From Selaginella moellendorffii (lineage: Eukaryota; Streptophyta; Lycopodiopsida; Selaginellales; Selaginellaceae), in contig NW_003314370.1 of the NCBI RefSeq assembly GCF_000143415.4, forward strand, positions 149,546 to 213,545: 64,000 nucleotides of DNA, written 5' to 3'. The notes under the pieces are model-generated. The model searched no databases. It was not told the origin of the DNA and was given only the letters and a program-made list of their open reading frames with translations. This document shows positions 41,692-53,742 of the stretch, one piece after another; position 1 is the first letter of the stretch, and every line of letters starts with the position of its first letter. Made by a program: the position numbers and the translations under genes.

Positions 41692-43118
41692 ATGGGAGAC
41701 ATCAAGCACCGCGATAAGGAGAATGATCCGGACAGGATGATGCGCAAGGGCGACAAGCTGTGAGTGCTTCCTTCTTCCTCGAGCGATTCCCGGACCTAAA
41801 TTTTCTCGTGCTTGATCGGCAGGACGAAGCTGAGCTTGACGCGATGGACATCGGATTGGGCTCGAGCGACCCCGTATTACGAACAAGCCGGTGAGACCAT
41901 AGCTAGAGAACTAGAGCTTCTTACCCACATTTTTGTGATCTATGTTTAATTCTTCTTCTTCCTCTTGCTGGTAGCGAATCTGTTCAAGATTGCCAAGAAG
42001 ACTGAGAAGGCCAAGGAAGCGCATGAGAGAGCAGCAATGGGACAAGAGCGTCTTGCTTCGTATCCAAAAAACTTACTCCTCGAGAGTTCGTTTTCTTCTA
42101 TGATATCCCTTTGTCATCCTTGACGCTTAGGAAACTCGGAAAGGCCTTGGCACGCGGGAAAGCATATGGAAAGCGCTGGAGCTCTCGCGAAAGAGCTTGG
42201 ATTATGGAACGAGGTGGCGGACTTTTTCAGAAGAGCGAGTGAGCTCTACATAGAATCTGGAAAGCCTCAGCCGGCAGCGGAAGCACTCTCGAGGGGTGGA
42301 AGGTACTCACATCAAACTCTAAAATGCTGGTTCTTAATAGTTTTTGGATCGGTAATTCCAGAGCTTTGGAGGATGGCTTGCCTGACGAAGCCGTGAAGAT
42401 GTACCTTGAAGCGGTTGGGATTTTTGAGGAGGAGCAACGAGAGCAAATGGCGTTTGATACATATCGTTCTGCAACAAGTTTGTACATAAAGCTGCAGAGG
42501 TATGATCACTGTGTGGCTTAGTTTTCCTGAACAAAAGACTTGCAATCTCAGGTATACAGATGCTGCAACTATGTTGCTAAGATGGGGCCAATCCGCTGAT
42601 AAATGCAAAGCGACATCGACGCAATGCAAGGTATGTTTGCCTTTCTTGATTTCTTAGATTCAGCCTTTGTGTTTTTAGACATGCGTGGGTGCTGTTATCG
42701 TCTACTTGTACGCTCAAGACTTCAAGCAGGCCGAGCAATGTCAAAATGATCTATCCATGTAAGTACAGTGGCGATTCTCGGGAAAGAACCAACCGCTCGA
42801 ATCTCCTCGTTTTGCAGGATAGATGCATATTTCCAAAGCGAACAAAACAGGTTTGCGGAGCAGCTGCTAAACGCATACCGGGAAGGAAACCCAGAGGAAG
42901 TGAAGCACGTCGTAAAATCGAGCGGTGTTATAAATCATTTGGATCACATGGTACTGTAAACTTTACAATCTCCACTGATCCTTTACCTTTTTGTACTTGC
43001 GTAGATCATCCGGCTCGCAAAACAGCTTCCCGTCGGTGATATATCGCACTTAGCGGAATCTAGTGGCGCGGGAGGAGAGGCAGCAGCAGAAGGATTGGAA
43101 GAAGACGATTTGACATAG
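41692..43118 (+). CDS. Gamma-SNAP (gamma-soluble NSF attachment protein)
   Basis: About eight short exons encode roughly 290 residues, the family length. Start MGDIKHRDKENDPDRMMRKG, then LTRWTSDWARATPYYEQA, NLFKIAKKTEKAKEAHERAA, SPWHAGKHMESAGALAKEL, ADFFRRASELYIESGKPQ, DEAVKMYLEAVGIFEEEQR, YTDAATMLLRWGQSADKC, VGAVIVYLYAQDF and FAEQLLNAYREGNPEEVKH. These are the TPR-like helical pairs of SNAP proteins, and the acidic tail (EGLEEDDLT) is where NSF is engaged. SNAPs recruit the ATPase NSF to disassemble SNARE complexes in membrane traffic. The exon carrying SPWHA uses an acceptor at about 42144. All introns are GT-AG. Confidence 0.9.
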
Positions 43119-43300
43119 CCTCGTAAACGTGAGTGCTTCAGTTTCATTGTAACAGCTTGCGTTTTCTCATATACAGAGGTTTTTTCCAAAACGGTGATCA
43201 AAGTAAAAAGTTATAATAAGCGGATAAGCATAAGTGAGAAAAATATGCCATTTTCTTGGAAGAACATTCATTGTACCTGGTCAGGAGAAAGGTTTTCGAG

Positions 43301-44773
43301 ATGGCGGCATGGTGTGAGACGCCAGGCGTGATCAAGTATGGTATCATTGGGGTCGGGATGATGGGACGAGAGCATATACTCAACTTGGCAGTGGTGGAAG
43401 GGGCTGAAGTTGTGGCAATCGCCGATCCTTTCGAGCCGTCCAGGCAAGCCGCTGTGAAGATTGCGAATTCTATTCAGAGAGGGCACACTCTTCAGGTGAA
43501 AATGGTTTTCTTTCTCTCTTTTGCTCTCATGAGAAGTACGGGTTCAGGTGTTCGAGGATCACAAGGCATTACTCGACAGTGGAGGCTGTGATGTTGTGAT
43601 TGTTTCTACACCCAACATGACGCACGCGAGGATCCTTTTGGACATTTTGAGCCACCACAGGACGCATCACGTTTTGGTGGAGAAGCCACTATGTACAACG
43701 GTGGCGGATTGCAAGGAGGTCTCTATCAGTTTTCCTTTGCTTGATTGGTTCCTGCCTTCGATCTATTGTTTAGGTACTCGAAGCTGCAAAGAGTCGTCCA
43801 GATATCTTGCTGCAAGTCGGATTGGAATACAGATACATGCCACCGATTGCAAGGCTGATCAAGGAAGTTAAATTGGGGAGAGTTGGCACAGTCAAAATGG
43901 TGGCAATTCGTGAGCACCGCTTTCCGTTCCTTGTAAAGGTAAGTTCCTGTTTATACTTGCATGTGGCCGATAAACAATGGTGCCGCTATGCTCACAGGTT
44001 CATGACTGGAATCGATTCAACAAAAACTCGGGTGGAACATTAGTAGAGAAATGCTGCCATTTTTTCGACTTAATGAATCTCATCATAGGAAGCCAGCCAG
44101 TTCGCGTGATGGCCTCCGGAGGTCAAGATGTAAATCACTTGGATGAAGTCTACGATGGCAAGGTACCGAAAAACTTCATTTTTGCCCCGCCCTTCCTGAC
44201 ACACCGTGAACAGGTTCCAGATATCATTGACAACGCCTACGTGATTGTCGACTACAGCAGCGGCGCACGGAGCATGCTGGATCTTTGCATGTTTGCCGAA
44301 GGCGGCCAGAACGAGCAAGAGATTTGCGTGACTGGAAACGCTGGCAAGGTACTAGTTTTTCGCTATAGCTTTCCTTTTCCTCAAAGTTTACAAGAAGAAA
44401 ACCATTCCTCTACAAGGTGGAAGCATTCGTTCCAGACAACACTGTCCGGATCGGGAGCAGGAGCGGCGGCAGGCAAAACGTAGAAACCATCAAAGTCTTC
44501 AACAGCAGAGTCAGGTAAAAATCTAGTTTTTTCTTTTTGTACGCATTGAGCTCACTCACAGCCGTTCGCTGCTCACACAGATACGAGGGCCTTCATCACG
44601 GCTCAAGCTACTTGGAGCACCTGGAATTCCTAGCTGCGATAAAGTCCCACGGCAAGAAACCACCTGCTGTGAGCCTGGACGATGGACTCCTCTCGGTGGC
44701 CATCGGCGTCGCGGCGCAAAAATCCATCGAGCTAGGAAGGGCAGTCTCCATGGAAGAAATCAAAGTGTTTTGA
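43301..44773 (+). CDS. Gfo/Idh/MocA-family NAD(P)-dependent oxidoreductase
   Basis: About seven exons, roughly 360-370 residues. The N-terminal Rossmann fold starts VIKYGIIGVGMMGREH (GxGxxG-type dinucleotide site), then VVAIADPF and VIVSTPNMTH. The family signature EKPL (HVLVEKPLC, catalytic-site Lys) follows, then YRYMPPIARL, HDWNRFNKNSGGTLVEKCCHFFDLMN (the GGxxxxxxxHxxD-type active-site stretch) and a C-terminal beta-sheet domain ending AVSMEEIKVF. Family members oxidise or reduce sugars and polyols; the substrate here is unknown. A 54-base stretch at 44163-44217 can be read through in frame or removed as a GT-AG intron, so the mature length is uncertain by 18 residues. ATG 43301 is preferred over an upstream in-frame TTG. 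Confidence 0.88.
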
Positions 44774-44973
44774 GCAGGGGATGTTTTACCTTGTTAATTT
44801 TCAATCCAAATAAGCCATGAACGTTTCATTCAGGTTGAGGTGCGATGGAGCTACAAGAAGCTACTTGGATGCCTTCTAGGAGTTTGCAGCTCTTTCCAAA
44901 AAGAAATCTAGGAAATGCAACTAAAACTTAAAAGGAGTGTTTGATCACTTAAAAAAAAGATTTAGGGTTCTTG

Positions 44974-46645
44974 ATGGAGGGACCGCCTCTCTTCTCCAGG
45001 GCGGCACTGAAGAAGAAGAAGCGCAAGCGCGGCGATCCGGTGCCAGCAGCAGAACGCCCAGATGATGGCAATGCGCGTTCCACCGAGATTTGCAAGGAAT
45101 CGGATGCTCCAGAGGGCGGCGGCGGTGGTGGATCGTTTGAGGAGCTGGGGGTGGCGGAATGGCTCGTCGGCGCCTGCAAGGAGCTAGGTATGCGCCATCC
45201 CACGCCGGTCCAGAGGGCTTGTGTGCCGCAGATTCTCAAGGGAAAGGATGTCTTGGGCATGGCGCAGACTGGAAGTGGCAAGACGGCCGCATTTGCGCTG
45301 CCGATTCTCCAGCGGCTGGGAGAGAACCCATACGGGATCTTTGCGCTCGTCATGACCCCCACTCGCGAGCTCGCCTTCCAAATCTCCGATCAGTTCAAGG
45401 CGCTGGGCGCTGGAGTTCATTTGCGCTGTGCTGTGGTTGTGGGTGGCATGGACATGACCACGCAAGCACAGATTTTGATGGAAAGGCCTCACGTTGTGAT
45501 CGCGACGCCGGGAAGGATCAAAGCTCATATTGGCAGTGATCCAGACATCGCTGCCGCCTTCTCCAAAACGAAGGTGAGAGCTCAGCTCATTTCACTTTTT
45601 TCTTTTCATCTCCTTTCACGGCTTTCATTCTTTCTCTCATTCCAGTTTTTGGTGCTTGATGAGGCAGACTTGCTGCTTGATCGCGGGTTCCAAGACGAGC
45701 TGCAGACCATTTTCGATGGCATCTCCAAGCAGCGCCAAACACTGCTCTTCTCGGCCACCATGACTGGGGATCTTCAGGCGCTGCGAGACCTGTTTGGCCA
45801 CAGGGCCTTCTTCTACCAGGCATACGAGGGGCTCAAGACTGTGGAGTCTCTCGACCAAAGGTATATTTTCATGCCGGGGAAGGTAAAGAACGTCTATCTC
45901 ACGTATCTTCTGGAGAACCTCGAACTGGAAGACATACGCTCGGTTATCATCTTTGTGTCCCGCTGCAGGTACGCATAAAAAATAAAAAAAAAGATTCGTT
46001 TAAGTTCTAGCATTGGGTTTTCACTTTGTGGAATTTTTTTTTCTCTCTCGCAGGACGTGCCATTTACTAAGCTTGATACTGGACGAGCTTGGCATCTCTG
46101 CCGTGGCTCTACATTCAGTGAAGACGCAGCCCCAGCGATTGGCGGCTCTGAATCAGTTCAAATCCGGGCAGGCAACAATCCTGATTGCAACCGATGTTGC
46201 CAGTCGAGGCCTGGACATTCCAACCGTGGATCTAGTTGTGAATTACGATATTCCGAGGTTCTTTTCTCTCCTTGATCGCTGCTCATCGCTGAAGCTCGTA
46301 TGTCTTGCAGGTTTACTAAGGATTACGTCCATAGAGTCGGACGAACTGCGCGTGCTGGGCGTGGTGGACGTGCGATCTCTCTTGTAACCGAGGTTTGGAT
46401 TTGCTTTTCTGGTCGCCTGGAGTTTAATTGCTCGGTTTGCGCAGCTTGACGTTGAGCTGGTACACGAAGTGGAGTCCTTTCTCGGGAAGAAGCTGGAGGA
46501 ATACGAAGTCAGTGAAGCGGACGTGCTGAAGAACATTACCAAGGTCTACAAAGCAAAACGAGTTGCAATCATGAAAATGGAAGATAGCGGCATCCAAGAG
46601 AAAATGGATGCCCGTAAGAAGATGAAAGTTAAGTCTCGAGCATGA
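44974..46645 (+). CDS. DEAD-box RNA helicase, DDX49/Dbp8-like (plant RH36 type)
   Basis: Five exons, about 490 residues. The N-terminus is lysine-rich ([10 protein letters not shown]), fitting nucleolar targeting. Helicase motifs in order: Q motif ([11 protein letters not shown]), Walker [30 protein letters not shown] in [16 protein letters not shown] (FSATMTGD), then after two introns [25 protein letters not shown], and [13 protein letters not shown]. The C-terminal [16 protein letters not shown] with KVYKAKRVA is typical of the DDX49/Dbp8 subfamily, which acts in 18S rRNA maturation. All catalytic motifs are intact. The ATG at 44974 follows an in-frame TTG by one codon and a 'tttagggttc' leader. 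Confidence 0.9.
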
Positions 46646-46966
46646 GCTAGCGGTTAAGGTAGGCTTAAGAAAAGAAAATACCTTGTTTCGTGACCACGAT
46701 GCCATCGTTAATTTGCTTACTTCCGGCCTGACTGTCCCAGTAGATCTACCATGCTGCTCCAGAGCCAATGTTATGGAGCTCCATTGACCCTCACCGAGGC
46801 TAGAGATGGAGAGAAGCCTGACTTCGTTGATGGGTCTCATGCCATGCTGTGGCTTTTGCAGGGAATCCATTTGGTGGTCATGGACGTCCACGACACAATG
46901 TTGGTTCTTATTTCTTATTTTACAAATTTGTATTTGTCAATAAATGTTTTATAATAAAATTAATAT

Positions 46967-47142
46967 TGTGAGGGCCAAATTTACGGCTATGATGCTATAT
47001 CCTAATATTATTGTAGTGGGATTTTGGTAGCTGTCGGATTAGTTTTAATCTAGACTATTTGCTCTTGTATATAAATTACAGTTTTTGGGTTAATTAATAT
47101 GCATATTTTCTGTATTCCCTTTTCATATTCCAAGCACTAACA
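46967..47142 (+). repeat. 5' LTR of Ty3/gypsy copy 2
   Basis: About 176 bp, TGTGAGGGCCAAAT to AAGCACTAACA, with a 'cttgtatataaatt' TATA-like site. It differs from the 3' LTR by scattered transitions and a small indel. Confidence 0.8.
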
Positions 47143-47468
47143 TTGGTGGAGTTGAGGGGCACTTTTGATTATCGCTGAAGAGTGCTTGGATTTGGGATTT
47201 TGGTTTAGATTTAACTTTTGCATTGTCTAAATCTAACTTTTCCCATCTCCTTTTTTTTGTTCTTTCTTCTTAGGATTTTGGTTTAGATCTAGCTTTTTCA
47301 ATTGTCTAGATCTACAATTTCCTTTTAGCTTTTTGTCATTTTTCTTCTTTTGCTCTTTCTTTGTTCGTCTTTATGGCAAATTAACAATCTCCTCCTTTAA
47401 CTCTAGAGCAGTAGTAGATACAATTGTTTGATGTTATGCATTTGTAATTGAACAACCAAACTTAATTG

Positions 47469-48300
47469 ATGGTGGCATTCACGGCATGTGGTACAACTTC
47501 TCCTGCTCTTGGTGCCAATCCTTACGTTCGGCCGGAATTCTTTCGCGGGAATCCTAGGGATGATGTGTACCATTGGTTCGATCACTTCACGGTGATTGCC
47601 ACATATCATTTTTGGGATGATGCTCGACGTTTACATGAGTTTCCCACGTATCTCAAAAGGACGGCGTTGCAGTGGTACAATAGTTTGAGCGCAGCCACTC
47701 GTGGAGATTGGAATGTTCTCCCAGACATCTTCAAACGTGCTTTTGAACATGCCAATGATTGTGATGATACCTTCTAACAATTGCATCGTCTTCACCAATG
47801 GCCATTTGAGACAGTGATGCAATTTGGCATTCGTTTCCGAAGTCTTTTGCTTTGTGCGGAGACAAATATGTCGGAGCGGATTAAGCTTGGAATGTTGTGG
47901 CCAGCATTTCGTCAAGATTTTGTCGGACTTGTGCATGCACTTGCTCCCGCCACCCTTGATGATGCTCTTCGCTTGGCACAATGTTATGAGACATTGCCTC
48001 TTCCACTTCTCGCTGCACGTCCTTCAGCCCCACTTCCTATGGGTGATGGTCCTGTTCTAATGGAGGTTGATGCTGCTGCTGCTTGAGTCCAAGGACAAGG
48101 GTGAGGACATGGTCGTGGCCGTGATGTTCGTTGCTGGGTGTGTGATGAAGTTAGTCATACTTATCAGCATTGTCGGCATTTTCCAGATTGGCAACCTCCA
48201 TTTCTTGGCTGGAGACCTTGGTGTCAGCAACGTCCCGTTGATGCTGCTATAGTGGAAGGTTTGGACACCGAGATGCATCCAGAAAACAAGGAATCATGTG
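47469..48300 (+). pseudogene. gag remnant with zinc knuckle, Ty3/gypsy copy 2
   Basis: ATG at 47469. One frame runs through FFRGNPRDDVYHWFDHF, LKRTALQWYNSL, DWNVLPDIFKRAFE, a TAA at 47775-47777, PFETVMQFGIRFRSLL, DDALRLAQCYETLPLP, then two TGA stops near 48085 and 48103, and a perfect CX2CX4HX4C zinc knuckle (CWVCDEVSHTYQHC) at about 48134-48175. The frame is kept across all three stops, and each stop is one transition from a sense codon. Confidence 0.75.
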
Positions 48301-48309
48301 AGTAACGGA

Positions 48310-50240
48310 GGGACCTTGCGCGAATAAGTCAATGACCCTTCCATCTTTCTTTTGGGAGTATCATCAAGGGGTTCACTCGGCACCGGTTCATCCAGTGTTT
48401 ACTTTCCAAGCTCATTTTTATAACAAGAGGTCTCCTATTATTCTCTCCGTGTTGGTTGATACAAGTTCGAGTTTATCTTCTATTGCTCGATCTGTTGCCA
48501 CACGTTGCCATCTACACTTGCGTCATGCGGCGGAACCAATTTTCATTCTTTATGGCAACGTGCATGTGCACGGGATGAGGCGGACTTGGTTGTGTGTGTG
48601 GGCAATTTTGAGCTTTTGCGGGTGGTGCCGAGTCAAGCTTTTGACCTTATTCTTAGTATGGATTGGTTGCAGCGCAATCATGCCAAGTGTGACTTTGAGG
48701 CTTCTCCCCCTTGTCTCATATTTCTTTATGTTTCATCCATTCCTCTCACTTCCGTACCTCTTCATCCCTCTATTTCTACCTCTGCTTCCATTACTTTTGT
48801 TCCCCCACTATTTGCTCTTATATTTCTGTCTTGTTCTGTTCTTCCCTTTTCCAACCCCTCTAATGATCTTTGTGTTGTAGCGGTTGACCGGCTCATGAAG
48901 GAGTATTCTAATCTCTTTGAATTTGACCTATCATCCGGGGCCAAGATTGCCACACATCATTCAATTCCAACCAGGGATGCTCGTCCAATTAAGGTTTTTA
49001 TTCGTCGTCGGTCACCCAAGGAGATTAAGATTTTACATGCAAACATCAAAGAAATGTTGGAGAAGGGTGTTATTTGGAAATCGTGAAGTCCTTGAGCATG
49101 TGAACCTCATCTTGTGATGAAACCTGATGGGAGTATTCGTTTGTATATCGATTATTGTCTATTAAACGAAGTGACAATCCCAAATGTATACCCTCTTCCT
49201 CACACTGTTGATCTCTTGGATTGTTTGGAGTGAAGTCATTAGTTCACCACGCTAGATCTTGCTTCTGGGTACTGGCAAGTATCGATGGCCGAAGAAGATA
49301 TTTCTAAGATTGCTTTTTGTACACTATTTGGTTTGTACAAGTTCTTGGTGATGTCGTTTGGTTTAAACAATGCTTCAGCAACTTTCTAACGGATGATGGA
49401 CGAGGTTATTTGCGATATGCCAAGATGACTACTGACTTTATTGATGATGTCTTGATCCACTTGGAAGGGATGTGGGAGGAGCACATTCGTGATGTTTATA
49501 AAGTGTTAGATCGGCTATGCAACGTTGGTTTAAACCTGAAGTGGTCAAAATGCGTGTTTGGGTCCAAGGACACAACTTATCTTGGGTACCATATTTCTCA
49601 TGAGGGTTTACAAGTTGATCTTGACAAACTTGTGGCTATTCTAAAGTTTTCTATTCCGAAGTGTGTGAATGATTTGCAGTGCTTCCTGGGCAAGGTGTAA
49701 TATCTCGGTCGTTTTGTGGATCATCTTTTTGATCGAACTACACTGTTGCAAGCATTGCTAAAGTTATCAACATCATCTTTCATCTGGTCTCCAGATTGTG
49801 GGCGAGCGTTTGTGGATCTCAAAGAGCTATTAACAACTCCTCCGGTTTTGGCATATCTTGACTACACTCGACCTTTTATTTTGCATGTGGATGCTTTTGA
49901 CATTGGTCTTGGATGTGTATTGATGCAAGAGAGCTTGAGTGTGTCTGGTCAGCGCCATCCCATTGCGTATATAAGCCGTACATTACAACCAGCAGAGATG
50001 AACTACTCTACGGCAGAGAAGGAGTGTTTAGCAGCAGTTTGGGGTTTCGAGAAACTTCATGCATATCTACATAGTTCTCAAACGTTACTTGAAAGTGACC
50101 ATGCTGTTGTTACTTCATTATTGAAACAGAAGAATCTGGTTGGTCATACTACTCAATGGGCTTTGAAGCTTCAGATATATGATTTTGATGTTGTTTATTG
50201 CCCAATGAGTTCTATGGCTAATGCTGATGCCCTTTCTTGA
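48310..50240 (+). pseudogene. Protease/reverse transcriptase/RNase H remnant, Ty3/gypsy copy 2
   Basis: A retroviral-type protease stretch may lie near 48450-48660 (LVDTSSSLSSIA resembles the D(T/S)G(A/S)S region without the glycine). RT begins near 48890 (KEYSNLFEFDL), with [55 protein letters not shown] (catalytic YxDD box with Phe for Tyr) and LGYHISHEGLQVD. RNase H starts near 49800 (LDYTRPFILHVDAFDIGLG; NYSTAEKECLAAVWGFEKL; ESDHAVVTSLL). Several stops and frameshifts interrupt the first half; 49716-50240 is open. Confidence 0.78.
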
Positions 50241-50324
50241 GCTCCTCTTCCTTCTTCACTTTCTTCTCATGTTTTTTACAAACCTGTTATTCCAGCATCT
50301 ATAGATTTTCTAGACGAGGATTTT

Positions 50325-51776
50325 GTGTCATTAACGGTTGTTGTACTTGATGTTCAATGTCCACAAGACGCGGAGCAAGATCTACCTTCTCTTGATGAAG
50401 TTCGCGAGGCTCAAAAGATTGAGTCATGGATTCGAAGGCTTCGAGATGGGTTTGAGAATCCTGCATCACTTGTTGATGACTTGCCTTTCCGGCATTTACA
50501 TTATCAATATCACCTTAAAGACAGTCTTTTTTATTTTGTGGGGACGGATCCTAATGATCATTTATGGCTGGTGGTGCTTTTTTGTCTTTATTCTGTGGTT
50601 TCTCCATGCCTACCATGATTCTCTTATTCTAGGTGGGCATATGGGACATCGTTATATAACCGAGAAGCTGCACAGGTCTTTCTATTGGCCAGAGATGCAG
50701 CGTGATATTATCCGGTATGTGTGTAGTTGCATTTGGTGCCAAGCTCGTAATAGTCCCCCTCGTGTTGTGGAAAGACAGTTGGAGTCAATTGTAGTTTCCC
50801 GTTCATTTGAGTTGGTGGTGTTTGATCCTGTGGGACCTTTTCCACGGTCGATTGCTAACAATAAGTATGTTATTATTGCTTCTGACTACTTAACTCGTTG
50901 GGTGAAAGTTGGTGCTTTTGTTAGTGCCTTTGCAACTGTTGTTAGATACTTCCTCCTCAATCAAGTGGTATTCTAGCATTTTTGTCCAGAGCAGATTCTT
51001 TTGGATAATAGTCCCGCATTCATGGATAAAGCATTTCATGTTTTGACGTCTCGGTTGGGGATACGTCACACTTTCATGAGTGCTTATCATCCACAATTAA
51101 ATGGTCTGGTGGAACGGCTCATTCGGACATTCAAAGGGATGATTGCGAAGTATGTGAACTTTCAGCATTCGGATTGGGATGGTTATTTGTTGTCTCTTCG
51201 GTATGCATATGTCACAGGGGTGTAAAGTATTGGTGCTTCACCATATAAACTTTTATATGGTCATGATCCAATATTACCAACGGAGTTGGGTTTACCTTCA
51301 CGAGTGCCACGAGCTCTTGATGCTAAGTCATGGGATCAATATTTGACAAGCATTCTTCCACTTGTTCGAGCAGAGTCTGCCGAACACTTAGACCACATAC
51401 AAGTGGGACAACAACGGTGCTACAATTCCCATCATCGTCCACATGCAGAGTACAAAGTGGATGATTTGGTGTTAGTCCGTTTTCCCCATTTTACAGTACA
51501 TGGTTTATCTAAGGGGCTCCTTGCGCAGTGGAAAAGACTGTATCGGGTGTTGCGGCAAGTTGGACCACAAGTTTATGAAGTTTGGCATGATGTCCAGCAG
51601 GTCAATCCTCCAGAGATTGTGCATGTGCAACGGTTGAAATGTTTCATACAAAGGGATCAGGAGCAATTAATACCGTCTACAGATCCATCCATGCCTCCTC
51701 CTGACGTTCCTCCAGATCCCGGCCCATCTACAAGAGAACTCAGACAGCCTTCCATTATTCCGAGAGGAGGGGATGA
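50325..51776 (+). pseudogene. Integrase remnant, Ty3/gypsy copy 2
   Basis: The HHCC zinc finger (GGHMGHRYITEKLHRSFYW ... CSCIWCQ), the core start (FELVVFDPVGPFPRS, SDYLTRWVKV), DNSPAF, then HPQLNGLVERLIRTFKGMI with the third catalytic Glu, and a C-terminal region up to about 51776. At least two stops or shifts break the frame (near 50618, 50976 and 51225). No chromodomain is evident. Confidence 0.75.
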
Positions 51777-51944
51777 TGTGAGGGCCAAATGTATGGCTAC
51801 GATGCCGTATACTAATATTAGCGTAGTGGGATTTTGGTAGCTGTTGGATTGGTTTCAATCCGGACCACTCGCTCCTGTATATAAACTAGGGTTTTTGGGC
51901 TAATTAATATGCACATTTCTGTATTCCCTTTCCATGCACTCACA
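51777..51944 (+). repeat. 3' LTR of Ty3/gypsy copy 2
   Basis: 168 bp, starting TGTGAGGGCCAAATGTATGG and ending near CACTCACA. It directly follows the purine-rich tract. Confidence 0.8.
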
Positions 51945-52876
51945 ATGGTAGAATATACAATTTTTAAAGAATATTGCCAGTATTAGCTTTTTGGAGTATC
52001 ACCTTCATCGTCATCGTCCACTCAGAGCTAAGCACTAGTAAGTGGGTTTTTCGGTTATGACCAAGTCGGGGCGAGGATTCCAACGCCTTGTTGGTTACCG
52101 AAGAAGCGCTGGATCGCTTGCATAATTATTTAACTAAAGCCATCTTGAGCGTCACTGACCAACAAATTCACCTGAATAACTAAAGAGTATTTTAAAAGTG
52201 GTTTAGGTGCGAGGAAGACAAAGGTGTAATGCTTCTATCTTGTTTCTTAAAGTGGAAAGTAGAAGGTGTGCGTCAATCCTAAAAGTGGCAAGCTCTGATC
52301 GCAAAAAACCTTTTCTCTCCCACCTGAAGTGTCAGTTTCACCATCAAGCATTCCAGTGGCGTGGGTGTTGTGGAGGTACTACATGGAAGCGGTCTCTTTG
52401 GTGATAAATAATCTCTTGATACCATCCAGTTCAGTGATGCTACCACACTGCCAAGAAGTATGCAGTATTGGATTGGATTCAACCTGAGAACTTTGGGCAG
52501 CAGTTTTTGGATATCTTTTTTTACTGGTACCATTTATGCCTATACAGCAGGTAGTGGAAAGAGGTTGGGGTTCTAATGTATAGAAGATATTATGGACTGA
52601 TTTTGAACACATCATAGGGGAAAATGGTCATTAGGTTTATAAGCCTCAAACTGGTGAATCTGTGCTTGAGGGGAAATTGGAAAGGTCGGAGGAGTACTGG
52701 TATAGTACTTTGGGATTAGTTTCGTTGAGAGGAGAGCTCATCACTGAGATATATGCACTTACCACTGGTAAAAAGTGTTGATGGTTTTGTAAAAGAGGAA
52801 GAAAAGAAATGTCATCATTTTCTTATACGTGGTGAACTCATCCCAGCAAGCCCATTTTACCTGGATGATGAGTTCA
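51945..52876. other. Region with only broken open frames
   Basis: Short frames with stops in every direction, e.g. plus-strand TDFEHIIGENGH, YKPQTGESVLEGKLERSEEY and ELITEIYALTTG near 52600-52760. These look like remains of one coding sequence but give no recognisable family. Confidence 0.3.
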
Positions 52877-53660
52877 CTATGTTCCATGGACAAACGAAAA
52901 TGGTGCTTGATTTGAAGACTCAAGTGTGGAAAGTTCAAAAGTTTGTGAAACCAATAATGATGGAAACAGACGAAAAATCACACCATTGGCGGCAAACGAC
53001 ATTTTGTCTGTCACCTCTTCGGCACTATCAAGCTGCCCGTTCCATGCTGTGACATCACGAGAGGGCATGGATACAAAGAGTTCCCTGGCCTCACTCGCTC
53101 TGCCGCAGTTAGAGAGCCCCTTGATCACTGAGCTCCATGACACAACGTGCCTCTGCAGCATTCTGTCGAATGCAAGCCTGGCCTCATCCAAGCAGAAGAA
53201 TTGGCAGTAGACTGCGATCATGGTGTTCCAAGATACTGGGGTTCTCTCAGGCATGGATTTCCAAGCAGCCATTCGTCCCAAATGCCACGAGCTCTACATT
53301 CCATGAGATGACACAGTGTTTTGGACCTGCAAGGCTTGAGCGAGATGCCCCGCTTGAGGAAACCCGGAAAGTAGCGAGTTCCACGAAAATGGATCCGCAT
53401 CAAAGCACGTTCATTTCTTCAACGTATCCAAGTTGGGCATTTGCTGCAACAACAGCATTCCAGGAGACGATATTGCAGAAAGGCATTTTCTGGAACATGA
53501 TATTCACAAGATTAATGGAGCTGTTCTGTGCGCCAGATGACATCAAGCAGTCCAGGAGATTACGTTTCTTTTGATCAAGCATAAACTTTGCGCGATCAAC
53601 ACACTGCTTTGAGCATAGGCTGACACTGCGATGTTCCACAACACTAAGCTTCTGCATGGC
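52877..53660 (-). pseudogene. PPR pseudogene
   Basis: Minus-strand pieces of PPR motifs in different frames: FQKMPFCNIVSWNAVVAANAQLGYVEEM near 53500-53400, MPERTPVSWNTMIAVYCQFFCLDEARLAFDRM near 53260-53160 and RHVVSWSSVIKGLSNCGRASEARELF near 53150-53060, ending SMPSRDVTAWNGQLDSAEE near 53030. Frameshifts lie between the pieces and no start or C-terminal domain is present. Confidence 0.75.
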
Positions 53661-53742
53661 ATTTTATCAAACATCACCCTTGTCATGTCAATCTTAAGAT
53701 TTATTATTTGTATTATTTATTTTAGTAACAGCTCGTTGGTTT

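Larger units (their letters stand above)
46967..51944 (+). mobile_element. Ty3/gypsy LTR retrotransposon, copy 2 (better preserved)
   Basis: About 4.98 kb with LTRs at 46967-47142 and 51777-51944, both starting TGTGAGGGCCAAAT. The internal order is gag (with zinc knuckle), reverse transcriptase, RNase H, integrase, i.e. Ty3/gypsy order. A purine-rich tract (gagaggaggggatga) abuts the 3' LTR, and TTGGTGGAG follows the 5' LTR where a primer-binding site should start. Frames are interrupted by a modest number of stops and shifts. It is clearly the same family and orientation as copy 1 at 21.4-26.6 kb. No clear target-site duplication is visible. Confidence 0.88.

Noticed and set aside
46424-46891. 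155-codon minus-strand ORF
   Set aside because: Its 3' part is antisense to the last helicase exon; the rest has no resemblance to known proteins.
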